Shown here: positions 1 through 4,925 of the stretch, piece after piece
Numbering within the stretch: the first letter of the stretch is position 1
How the letters are laid out: the number at the start of each line of letters is the position of its first letter
Assembly: GCA_905236265.1 (NCBI GenBank)
Contig: CAJOOV010000032.1
Span: 1-7,979, forward strand
DNA from: an uncultured Oscillospiraceae bacterium
Lineage (GTDB): Bacteria; Bacillota; Clostridia; Oscillospirales; Oscillospiraceae
Direction: 5' to 3'
Length of the DNA stretch: 7,979 bases
Notes under the pieces: generated by a model
The model's input: only the letters and a program-made list of their open reading frames with translations
What the model was told of the DNA's origin: nothing
Databases searched by the model: none
Translations under genes and position numbers: made by a program

Positions 1-450
1 ATCTCCATTGATATTGACGGCGTGATCAATGTGTTCGAGGAGATGGACTATCCCGGAGCGTACAACGTCATCACCGGAATGGACGATGCCCCTCAGGGCA
101 TGGTTCACGGCGTGGGCATCCACTGCGAGACGCTGGAGGAGGCCGCCGCCCTCACCAGAGAGCTGAATGACAAATACGGCGATTACCTCAACGCCTTCCA
201 GAATGTCATTGAGGTGGACATCGCCCCCAAGGGTACCAGCAAGGGCGAGGCGGTCTCCGTCATCCGCAGGTATTACGGGGACTGCAAGGTATATGCCATC
301 GGTGATTCCATGAACGATTTGCCCCTGCTGGAGGCGGCGGATGTGTCCTACACCTTCCACTATGCCCCTGAGGAGGTACAGCGCAAGGCCACAAAGGTAG
401 TGGATACCATCGTGGACGCCCTGCAGGACTCCATGGACGATGCGCTGTGA
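1..450 (+). CDS. Cof-type HAD-superfamily phosphatase, C-terminal part
   Basis: This is the last 149 codons of a gene whose start lies left of the window; the frame is open from base 1 to the TGA at 448-450. Counting residues from the window edge, the C-terminal half of a HAD hydrolase core is clear. The motif III lysine sits in KGTSKG (77-82, K81) and motif IV is GDSMND (101-106, Mg-binding Asp102 and Asp106), followed by a helix like the usual post-motif IV segment (AADVSYTF, then APEEVQRKA). The spacing to motif III suggests that the first ~75 residues are cap domain, so the early IDIDG string is probably not catalytic motif I, which should lie upstream. The family is cytosolic and removes phosphate from small phosphorylated metabolites such as sugar phosphates or cofactors; the substrate cannot be read from sequence. 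The gene converges on the diguanylate cyclase gene. Confidence 0.87.
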   Translation: MSIDIDGVINVFEEMDYPGAYNVITGMDDAPQGMVHGVGIHCETLEEAAALTRELNDKYGDYLNAFQNVIEVDIAPKGTSKGEAVSVIRRYYGDCKVYAIGDSMNDLPLLEAADVSYTFHYAPEEVQRKATKVVDTIVDALQDSMDDAL

Positions 451-454
451 TGTG

Positions 455-488
455 AGGGGACTGCGCTAAGCGACCGGGGGAGTCCCCT
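455..488. repeat. Short inverted repeat just after the HAD gene
   Basis: AGGGGACT (455-462) and AGTCCCCT (481-488) form a perfect 8-bp stem with an 18-nt loop, starting 5 nt after the HAD stop codon. There is no T-run behind it, so alone it is not a terminator. It may protect the 3' end of the HAD mRNA or help the larger hairpin just downstream. Confidence 0.45.
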
Positions 489-500
489 GAAGAAGACAAG

Positions 501-543
501 AAGTGCGTATTTTCAGTGCCGAAAGCTGAAAATACGCACTTTT
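501..543. terminator. Perfect 16-bp hairpin between convergent genes, probable bidirectional terminator
   Basis: AAGTGCGTATTTTCAG (501-516) and its exact reverse complement (526-541) flank a 9-nt loop (TGCCGAAAG). On the + strand the stem ends in TTT (541-543). On the - strand it is followed by a T-rich stretch (TTCTTGTCTTCT, the complement of 491-502). It lies 50 bp after the HAD stop and 16 bp beyond the cyclase stop on the other strand. Because the stem has no G-T pairs it is equally stable in both transcripts, as expected for a shared terminator. The T-tracts are short, so efficiency is uncertain. Confidence 0.75.
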
Positions 544-556
544 GTGGTCTTCACAA

Positions 557-1579
557 TCACTCCGGCTGACAGCCGTCCACCATGCGAAGCAGCAGAAACG
601 CCATGGCCAGCTCCGCATCCTGCCAGATGCGGGTGGCGTGGGGCTCGGGACAGAAAATGAGAACTGCCTCCTTTGCCTGCGCCAGAAGGGCGGTATCAAA
701 GCCTATGCCGACCAGCAGGCGGTGCAGCTCCGGAAGGGTTTGCTGGAAATGGGCAGCGCTTTTGGGGGCAAAAACCTCCTCCGGCAGGGTGACAGCACAC
801 TCCAGCCGCCCCAGCTCCTGCCCGTTGTCTGTGTCCAGCAGCCTCCCGTTTTTGTCCAGCAGCAGCAGACGGAAGAGGTGAAAGCTCTCCCGCAGGGGGA
901 GGAAGGACTGGTGCAGGCGCTGGACGAGGGTGCCGGGGGCGTCAAAGCCTTGGGTCATGCCCCGGACGGTATCGTAGAGGCTGCAGTGGGTGAGGGTGGT
1001 GATCTGAAGGTGGGCGTGCTTTTCCGGGACATAGAGGATAAAGCAGTTGCGCCCCTTGGTCTTGCCCCGGTACAGCGCCTTGTCCGCAAGGGAAAACAGC
1101 GAGTCGAAATCCCCCGCATCCTTTGGGAAGCAGGCACAGCCCACGGTGGCGGTGATGGTGAGGGAAACGCTGTCCAGATAGTATTCCCGGCGGAACACGC
1201 CCCCGTCAAACAGGGAATCGAAGAAGTCGTGGAGGGGCTGGTAGGCTGCATTTTTGTGGTACAGAATCAGAAACTCGTCCCCGCCGTACCTGCCCACAAT
1301 GCCGTCACTGCCCACGAAGGACTGCAGCAGCATCCCTACCTGAGCCAGCACCTCGTCCCCCACATGGTGGCCGTAGCCGTCATTCACCGCCTTAAAGTTG
1401 TCCAGATCCACAATAGCAAGGGCAAAGGGAGTCCCACGGGCGATCATGTCCCTTGTCAGCCGTAGAATCCATGGCCGGGAGATCAGCCCGGTGAGGGAGT
1501 CCAGCATCATCTCCGGGCGTATGGTCTCCAGAGCGGTCTTGAAATAGGGGTAGGCGGACATCTCGTTGATCGTATACAT
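557..1579 (-). CDS. GGDEF-domain diguanylate cyclase with an uncharacterised C-terminal domain
   Basis: A 340-residue soluble protein predicted to condense two GTP into cyclic di-GMP. Residues ~26-185 form a complete GGDEF domain: DSLTGL (27-32), VDLDNFK (57-63, metal ligand Asp58), ND (66-67) with GYGHH, GDEVL (74-78), the active-site RYGGDEF (97-103, Asp101 and Glu102), and ALYRGKTKGRN near the end of the domain. All signature residues are present, so the enzyme should be active. The usual inhibitory RxxD site, five residues before GGDEF, reads GSDG, so product feedback is probably lost. Residues ~190-340 show no family I recognise; the stretch FRLLLLDKNGRLLDTDNG (236-253) resembles a PAS/GAF-like sensor strand pair, but this is weak. 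There is no membrane segment or signal peptide. The order is unusual because sensor domains normally precede GGDEF. The ATG (1579-1577) is supported by AGGAGG at 1593-1588, 8 nt upstream. The gene is divergent from the MATE gene; I saw no convincing promoter for it. Confidence 0.93.
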   Translation of the reverse strand: MYTINEMSAYPYFKTALETIRPEMMLDSLTGLISRPWILRLTRDMIARGTPFALAIVDLDNFKAVNDGYGHHVGDEVLAQVGMLLQSFVGSDGIVGRYGGDEFLILYHKNAAYQPLHDFFDSLFDGGVFRREYYLDSVSLTITATVGCACFPKDAGDFDSLFSLADKALYRGKTKGRNCFILYVPEKHAHLQITTLTHCSLYDTVRGMTQGFDAPGTLVQRLHQSFLPLRESFHLFRLLLLDKNGRLLDTDNGQELGRLECAVTLPEEVFAPKSAAHFQQTLPELHRLLVGIGFDTALLAQAKEAVLIFCPEPHATRIWQDAELAMAFLLLRMVDGCQPE

Positions 1580-1609
1580 GATTCTGACCTCCTGTCAGGG
1601 AGAAGGGGC

Positions 1610-1638
1610 TTTACAAGCCGGAGGGGTTTCGCTACAAT
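1610..1638 (+). promoter_or_regulatory. Sigma-A-type promoter for the MATE gene
   Basis: TTTACA (1610-1615) and TACAAT (1633-1638) are separated by exactly 17 bp, and each differs from the sigma-A consensus at one position. Transcription would begin near 1645, giving a leader of about 30 nt before the GTG start at 1674. It lies in the 94-bp gap between the divergent cyclase and MATE genes. Confidence 0.72.
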
Positions 1639-1673
1639 GAGGGACAATCAAACGGAATAGGGAGGGGAGCGCT

Positions 1674-3011
1674 GTGGCGGTGGATTTCACCAGAGGCAGG
1701 GTGACAGGGCAATTGATCCGCTTTACGGTTCCGCTGGTTCTGGGCAATCTGTTTCAGCTTTTGTACAATGCGGCAGACAGCGTGATCGTGGGGCGTTATG
1801 TGGGTAAGGAGGCGCTGGCCGCCGTGGGAACCTCCAATCCCCTGATGACCCTTGCCATTCTGTTTTTCAACGGCATCACGCTGGGAGCGGGGGTGCTCAT
1901 CGGCACCCACTATGGGGCGGGGGACATGAAGACCCTCCGCCGCCAGATCAGCACCACCCTTCTGGGGGGCAGCGCCTTTGCCCTGCTCATGTCGGCGGCG
2001 TTTATCCTTACCGCCCGTCCCCTGTTTCTCCTGCTGCGGGTGGATGAGGCTGTGCTGGAGCTGTCAGTGGACTATTTGCGCATCATCTTCTGCGGACTGG
2101 TGTTTACCTACCTGTATAACTGTCTGGCCAGCGTCCTCCGTGCCCTTGGAGACAGCACCGGCCCGCTGATTTTTCTGATGATCAGCGCCGTGGTCAACAT
2201 TGGGGGCGACCTGTTGTTTGTCGGGGTGCTGGCCATGGGGGTGAGAGGGGCAGCCATCTCCACGGTGCTGTGCGAGGCTCTGAGCTGCCTTTTATGTATG
2301 GCCTACATCCGGCTGCGGGTGCCGCTGCTCCGGCTGGGGCGGGATTGGCTGGTGTTTGACAAAACGCTGTTTCGCAAGACGGTCTCCTATGGCTGGACCT
2401 CCGCCATGCAGCAGGCGACGGTGCAGCTTGGAAAGATCGGGATTCAGGCGGTTGTGAACACCATGGGCGTGAGCGTGATGGCCGCCTTCACCATTGTCAA
2501 CCGGATCGACGATTTTGCCTACACCCCCCAGCAGAACATCGGCCACGCCATGACCTCCTTTATGGCAATCAACCGGGGCGCAGGACAGCGGGAGCGGATG
2601 CAGGAGGGATTCCGCCGGGGCATGGCCATTGAGCTGGTCTATGCCGCCGGGGTATGCGCCGTGTGCCTGCTGCTTGCAAGGCCGCTGGTATCCCTGTCCG
2701 CCTGGGATGAGACAGTGATTGCCCACGGTGTGTCCTATCTCCGCCTGATTGCCCCCATGTACTTCCTGCCCGCCCTCACCAACGGCATACAGGGCTTTTT
2801 CCGGGGCATGGGAGAGCTGCGGGTGACGCTGCTCAGCAGCCTGACCAATATGGGCGTGCGGTTGGCTGCGGCGGCGGTGCTGGTATTTGCGCTGGGGCTG
2901 CAGATGGAGGCGCTGCCCCTGTCTTATCTGGCGGGCTGGCTGGGAATGCTGGCGGTGGAGACGCCGCTGCTGCTTCACAGCCTGAGACAGATGAGAGAGG
3001 ATACATTATAA
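1674..3011 (+). CDS. MATE-family multidrug/organic-cation efflux transporter
   Basis: A 445-residue polytopic inner-membrane protein of normal MATE length (about 12 helices in two related bundles), expected to export cationic drugs or metabolites using a Na+ or H+ gradient. Family hallmarks are seen in both halves: an N-terminal helix 1 region (PLVLGNLFQLLYNAADSVIV, 20-39) followed by GRYVGKEALAAVG; RALGDSTGPL (156-165) leading into the helix with NIGGDLLFV (175-183); and, in the second half, the NRIDDFAYTPQQNIG stretch (276-290) with GAGQRERM after it and the FFRGMGE element (375-381). The GTG start at 1674 is chosen because AGGGAGGGG (1659-1667) sits 6 nt before it; the in-frame GTG at 1680 would have a 12-nt spacing. 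The gene appears monocistronic, with its own promoter and a strong terminator. Substrate is not predictable. Confidence 0.93.
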   Translation: MAVDFTRGRVTGQLIRFTVPLVLGNLFQLLYNAADSVIVGRYVGKEALAAVGTSNPLMTLAILFFNGITLGAGVLIGTHYGAGDMKTLRRQISTTLLGGSAFALLMSAAFILTARPLFLLLRVDEAVLELSVDYLRIIFCGLVFTYLYNCLASVLRALGDSTGPLIFLMISAVVNIGGDLLFVGVLAMGVRGAAISTVLCEALSCLLCMAYIRLRVPLLRLGRDWLVFDKTLFRKTVSYGWTSAMQQATVQLGKIGIQAVVNTMGVSVMAAFTIVNRIDDFAYTPQQNIGHAMTSFMAINRGAGQRERMQEGFRRGMAIELVYAAGVCAVCLLLARPLVSLSAWDETVIAHGVSYLRLIAPMYFLPALTNGIQGFFRGMGELRVTLLSSLTNMGVRLAAAAVLVFALGLQMEALPLSYLAGWLGMLAVETPLLLHSLRQMREDTL

Positions 3012-3028
3012 TATAGCCGTTTCAGACT

Positions 3029-3057
3029 GCAGACAGAGTCCATCGGACTTTGTCTGC
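3029..3057 (+). repeat. Long hairpin in the MATE 3' untranslated region
   Basis: GCAGACAGAGTCC (3029-3041) pairs with GGACTTTGTCTGC (3045-3057) around a 3-nt loop, giving 13 bp including one G-U pair (3036 with 3050). It lies 18 nt after the MATE stop and just ahead of the T-tailed terminator. The G-U pair becomes a C-A mismatch on the other strand, so the structure is better suited to + strand RNA. A likely role is 3'-end protection of the mRNA or a first-stage terminator. Confidence 0.6.
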
Positions 3058-3064
3058 GATTTCC

Positions 3065-3093
3065 GGGCTGCCCCCTTGGGGCAGTCCTTTTTT
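3065..3093 (+). terminator. Intrinsic terminator of the MATE gene
   Basis: GGGCTGCCCC (3065-3074) and GGGGCAGTCC (3078-3087) form a 10-bp GC-rich stem with a 3-nt loop (one G-U pair, 3067 with 3085), followed directly by T6 (3088-3093). This is a textbook intrinsic terminator for + strand transcription. Two of the T bases are also the first two bases, on this strand, of the reverse-complemented TAA stop codon (3092-3094) of the convergent CE8 gene. Confidence 0.9.
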
Positions 3094-3949
3094 ACGTCCG
3101 GTTTACCCAGTCCACCCGGCCCTCCTGCGCAGGAGCTTCATAGAACCGGGCAGTGAGATCCCGGCGGGTATCGTTCCACGGGTCAAAACCGGCGGGGGAG
3201 ATGTGCCCGGCATAGGTGCAGTCCTGAAAGCGGCACATGCCGTAGTCCCGCCATGGCCGGGCGAGAAAGACACTGCCCTGGGGAACCGTGTCCTCGCAGG
3301 TAAAGGCACAGTTACGGAAGAGAAAACCCTCCTGCTGCCTCAGCTCGTGGGCGGGGGCGGCGGCGTAGCCCGTCTCCCTCACATCATAAACCGAGCGGAT
3401 CTCACACCGGTCAAACACCGCCTCCCCGCAGCCGAAGATAAAATCCACCGTACCTTCAATGAGACAGTCCTCAAAGCGCTGGCGGCAGGGCTTGCTCCGG
3501 CGCAGCTCCTGAGGGAGAAAATGCTCATAGCGCCGGATGAGATCGTCCGGCAGGGGGCCGAGGAACAGGGTGTCCTGCGTGGAGGAGAGGGTGCAGCGGC
3601 GCATGGTGAAGCCGTCAGCATAGACCGTGAGGGCGACCTCCTGTCCCTTCGTCTCCGGATGACCGGAGGAGTTGATGATGCTGAGATCCTCCATGGTCAC
3701 GCCGTCGGCGCACACGGCCATGGTCCATGTGCGGAAGGTGTTGTATTCCACGCCGAAGGCATCCTTTTTCAGGGCGTAGTCGTCATAGATGATGCGGGTT
3801 TTCCCGGCTCCGGCTCCCCGCAGCGTGATGGAAGGGGTGCGAATCACTGTCTTACAGCGAAATGTCCCCTCGCCCAGTGTGATTACCTGTCCCGCACGGG
3901 CAGCGTCAAAAACCGCCTGCAAATCAGCTTCCGGAGAGATCACAGCCAT
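3092..3949 (-). CDS. Pectin methylesterase-like protein (CE8 family), predicted cytoplasmic
   Basis: A 285-residue right-handed beta-helix esterase homologue; the family hydrolyses the methyl esters of galacturonan, releasing methanol and free carboxylates. All CE8 landmarks are in order: GQEVALTV (102-109, matching the family GQAVALRV block), QDTL (125-128, Gln125 and acid/base Asp126), GTVDFIFG (166-173, nucleophile Asp169) and LARPW (229-233, Arg231 and Trp233; usually LGRPW). No signal peptide or lipobox precedes the domain, so the enzyme should act in the cytosol on imported oligomers, unlike the many secreted members. The ATG (3949-3947) lies only 1 nt after the purine tract AGGGGG (3956-3951); the GTG at codon 3 (3943-3941) has a 7-nt spacing and may be the true start. 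The gene is divergent from the ABC transporter operon, supporting a shared substrate. Ester specificity is inferred from the family; some CE8 relatives lack proven activity on pectin. Confidence 0.9.
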   Translation of the reverse strand: MAVISPEADLQAVFDAARAGQVITLGEGTFRCKTVIRTPSITLRGAGAGKTRIIYDDYALKKDAFGVEYNTFRTWTMAVCADGVTMEDLSIINSSGHPETKGQEVALTVYADGFTMRRCTLSSTQDTLFLGPLPDDLIRRYEHFLPQELRRSKPCRQRFEDCLIEGTVDFIFGCGEAVFDRCEIRSVYDVRETGYAAAPAHELRQQEGFLFRNCAFTCEDTVPQGSVFLARPWRDYGMCRFQDCTYAGHISPAGFDPWNDTRRDLTARFYEAPAQEGRVDWVNRT

Positions 3950-3976
3950 ACCCCCTGAATAAATCTTTTTTCCTTT

Positions 3977-4021
3977 AGAGGCGGGGGACGCAACGGATAC
4001 GCTTTCGTTCCCGATGCCTCT
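3977..4021 (-). repeat. Hairpin at the predicted 5' end of the CE8 transcript
   Basis: On the - strand AGAGGC (4021-4016) pairs with GCCTCT (3982-3977), and inside it GGG (4012-4010) can pair with CCC (3986-3984), continued by ACG with CGT (4008-4006 with 3990-3988) after one A-C mismatch. An alternative inner stem pairs AACG (4009-4006) with CGTT (3995-3992). The outer stem begins at the expected transcription start of the promoter next to it, so the mRNA would start with this structure. The likely role is protection from 5'-end decay; a ligand- or protein-responsive role is possible but unsupported. Confidence 0.5.
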
Positions 4022-4027
4022 GGCTGT

Positions 4028-4056
4028 ATTATAGCGGCATTTTTCCTAAAGTGCAA
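4028..4056 (-). promoter_or_regulatory. Predicted promoter of the CE8 gene
   Basis: On the - strand a perfect TATAAT (4033-4028) is preceded, with a 17-bp spacer, by TTGCAC (4056-4051), which keeps the TTG of the -35 consensus. The start of transcription would fall near 4021, leaving a leader of about 70 nt. The weak half of the -35 box fits a promoter that depends on a regulator. Confidence 0.65.
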
Positions 4057-4068
4057 AGCGAAAGGGAA

Positions 4069-4109
4069 AGTTTGTCCGTTTTGTGCATAAAACGTTTTAT
4101 TTTGTCCAT
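4069..4109. repeat. Direct repeats of TTTGTCC, exactly 30 bp apart
   Basis: TTTGTCC occurs at 4071-4077 and 4101-4107. With flanking bases, the 11-mers at 4069-4079 and 4099-4109 agree at 9 of 11 positions. The 30-bp period is close to three helical turns, so both copies face the same side of the DNA. They flank the CG-centred palindrome, and the right copy touches the operon -35 region. This looks like a two-site binding element for an activator such as an AraC/YesN-type regulator, but no regulator gene is present in the window. Confidence 0.45.
4087..4100. promoter_or_regulatory. LacI-family-type operator palindrome
   Basis: ATAAAACGTTTTAT is a perfect 14-bp palindrome with the central CG step characteristic of LacI/GalR-family operators. 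It sits between two divergent promoters, centred about 50 bp upstream of the predicted operon start (~4144) and about 72 bp upstream of the predicted CE8 start (~4021). A catabolite (CcpA cre) role is possible, since cre sites also centre on CG, but the A/T symmetry here fits a dedicated sugar regulator better. The assignment rests on pattern only. Confidence 0.6.
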
Positions 4110-4137
4110 GTACTTTTGAATAGCATTTCACTATAAT
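4109..4137 (+). promoter_or_regulatory. Predicted promoter of the ABC transporter operon
   Basis: A perfect TATAAT (4132-4137) is preceded at 17 bp by TGTACT (4109-4114), a poor -35 match (3 of 6). Transcription would begin near 4144. The strong -10 with a weak -35, together with a repeat immediately upstream, suggests activator dependence. Confidence 0.6.
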
Positions 4138-4143
4138 CTTTTT

Positions 4144-4343
4144 AATGATTGTAGTCGGAAAGTGGCTCTCCTGAGGACAGATTACTGTGATAAGTCTACC
4201 ATACAGAGACTGTAGGGGGAACACAGCCCCAGAGACGGCGGGAGCGTCCTTTTTGACAGGCTTGTTCCGGCGAATACACCATAAAACGCCGGGCGTTTTT
4301 TTCCAAATTGTACAGCAGGCAGGCAGAACAAGGGGCGGAGGAA
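4144..4343 (+). other. ~200-nt structured leader of the ABC operon
   Basis: If the promoter call is right, the mRNA carries about 200 nt before the first start codon. The leader contains several short inverted repeats: ACAG/CTGT at 4177-4188, TACAG/CTGTA at 4202-4214, and GGGG/CCCC at 4216-4230. Some are mutually exclusive; for example CTGT (4210-4213) can pair with ACAG at 4203-4206 or at 4223-4226. CAGAGAC is repeated at 4204-4210 and 4230-4236. It ends in a terminator-like element at 4267-4302. I do not recognise any named riboswitch class, and I see no convincing leader peptide. Confidence 0.4.
4267..4302 (+). terminator. Terminator-like hairpin with a competing stem, possible attenuator
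   Basis: AAAACGC (4283-4289) and GCGTTTT (4293-4299) form a 7-bp stem with a 3-nt loop that runs into T7 (4296-4302). Overlapping it, CCGGCG (4267-4272) pairs perfectly with CGCCGG (4287-4292), a 6-bp all-GC stem that uses the same central bases. The two folds cannot coexist. It lies about 40 nt before the first start codon of the operon, where it would act on the whole operon. Only three GC pairs hold the terminator stem, so strength is uncertain. Confidence 0.5.
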
Positions 4344-4925
4344 ATGAAGCGACAGCGCAGCTTTGAGGAATACCGGGCAATTGACCTGACACTGTGGGCG
4401 GTGATGCTTGCGGTCTTTGAGTTTGTCATTGTCATGGCGGCGCGCTTCTGGTTTCCCGGCCAGCCCTTCACTGTCTCACTGGCGGGAGCCATTACGGCGA
4501 TTGTCTATATGAGATGGAGCTGGTGGGGCGGCATCCACGCCCTTTTGTCAGCGGTTATCTTCTGCTTTTTCTCAGGGGGGACGCCCCGGCAGTTTGTGAT
4601 TTACTGTCTGGGCAACCTGCTCTCTCTGGCAGCGGTTCTTCTTTTGGAGCGGATAGGGAAGGAACGGGTGCGAACCGGTTACCTGTCTCTGGTGTTCCCA
4701 CTGCTGGTGCTGGTGCTGATGCAGACAGGCAGGGCGCTTGCGGCGCTGCTGCTGGGAGCGGCACCGGCCGGAGTGATTGACTTTTATACCACGGACAGTC
4801 TCTCACTCCTCTTTACTTTCGTGATCATCTGGATGGCCAAAAGGCTGGACGGCATCTATGAAGATCAAAAACATTACCTGCTGCGCATTCATGCGAAGGA
4901 GGAACAAAAAGGAGGTCAAATATGA
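4344..4925 (+). CDS. Small integral membrane protein resembling an ECF-transporter S component
   Basis: A 193-residue protein with about six hydrophobic segments (roughly 13-34, 41-57, 60-77, 82-101, 112-138, 149-166), a basic start and a charged C-terminal tail (167-193). The early pattern, a helix ending in a short FPGQPF turn (37-42) and then a second helix with SLAGAI, resembles the S-component fold of ECF vitamin transporters, and length and helix count agree. I cannot name a substrate, and no EcfT or EcfA is nearby. It is the first gene of the sugar ABC operon and overlaps the next gene by ATGA (4922-4925), so the two are translationally coupled. The ATG at 4344 is chosen because AAGGGG (4330-4335) lies 8 nt upstream, with a second purine block GGAGG (4337-4341) 2 nt from the ATG; a TTG at 4308 in the same frame has no ribosome site and abuts the terminator T-run. 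Other readings are an accessory subunit or a membrane sensor for the transporter. Confidence 0.75.
   Translation: MKRQRSFEEYRAIDLTLWAVMLAVFEFVIVMAARFWFPGQPFTVSLAGAITAIVYMRWSWWGGIHALLSAVIFCFFSGGTPRQFVIYCLGNLLSLAAVLLLERIGKERVRTGYLSLVFPLLVLVLMQTGRALAALLLGAAPAGVIDFYTTDSLSLLFTFVIIWMAKRLDGIYEDQKHYLLRIHAKEEQKGGQI

Larger units (their letters stand above)
3950..4343. promoter_or_regulatory. Divergent regulatory gap between the CE8 gene and the ABC operon
   Basis: This 394-bp stretch has no credible gene. It is more AT-rich in its middle (about 4060-4160) than the coding regions on either side. From left to right it holds the CE8 ribosome binding site, a hairpin at the predicted CE8 mRNA 5' end, the CE8 promoter, a repeat/palindrome operator cluster, the operon promoter, and a ~200-nt leader with a terminator-like hairpin. 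The parts are listed separately. An open frame runs antisense through the region (4392-3940), but its protein looks random. Confidence 0.8.

Noticed and set aside
542..1465. 307-residue + strand open frame antisense to the cyclase gene
   Set aside because: The opposite strand encodes a full GGDEF domain with an ideal ribosome site; this frame is a GC-driven shadow rich in Gln, Val and Gly.
1580..1673. Promoter for the cyclase gene on the - strand
   Set aside because: Only weak matches such as TTGTAG with TGTAAA at a 16-bp spacing were found, too poor to annotate.
2292..2978. 228-residue - strand open frame within the MATE gene
   Set aside because: Shadow frame; the + strand carries the MATE motifs without interruption.
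3050..3958. 302-residue + strand open frame antisense to the CE8 gene
   Set aside because: It crosses the MATE terminator and mirrors a gene with all CE8 motifs; there is no ribosome site at its start.
4253..4285. Perfect TTGACA (4253-4258) as a second operon promoter
   Set aside because: The only -10 candidate at 16-17 bp is TACACC (4275-4280), a poor match, and a start there would fall inside the terminator-like hairpin. Worth remembering if 5' mapping finds a start near 4287.
4144..4302. Known riboswitch (c-di-GMP, purine, TPP, glycine and similar) in the operon leader
   Set aside because: None of the conserved core strings of these classes could be matched by eye; c-di-GMP was considered because of the nearby GGDEF gene.
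4308..4343. TTG at 4308 as the start of the first operon gene
   Set aside because: It lies 5 nt after a T7 tract with no Shine-Dalgarno sequence; the ATG at 4344 is well placed behind purine tracts.
3940..4392. 150-residue open frame on the - strand through the regulatory gap
   Set aside because: It overlaps both promoters and the first operon gene, has no ribosome site, and its protein has no domain-like pattern.
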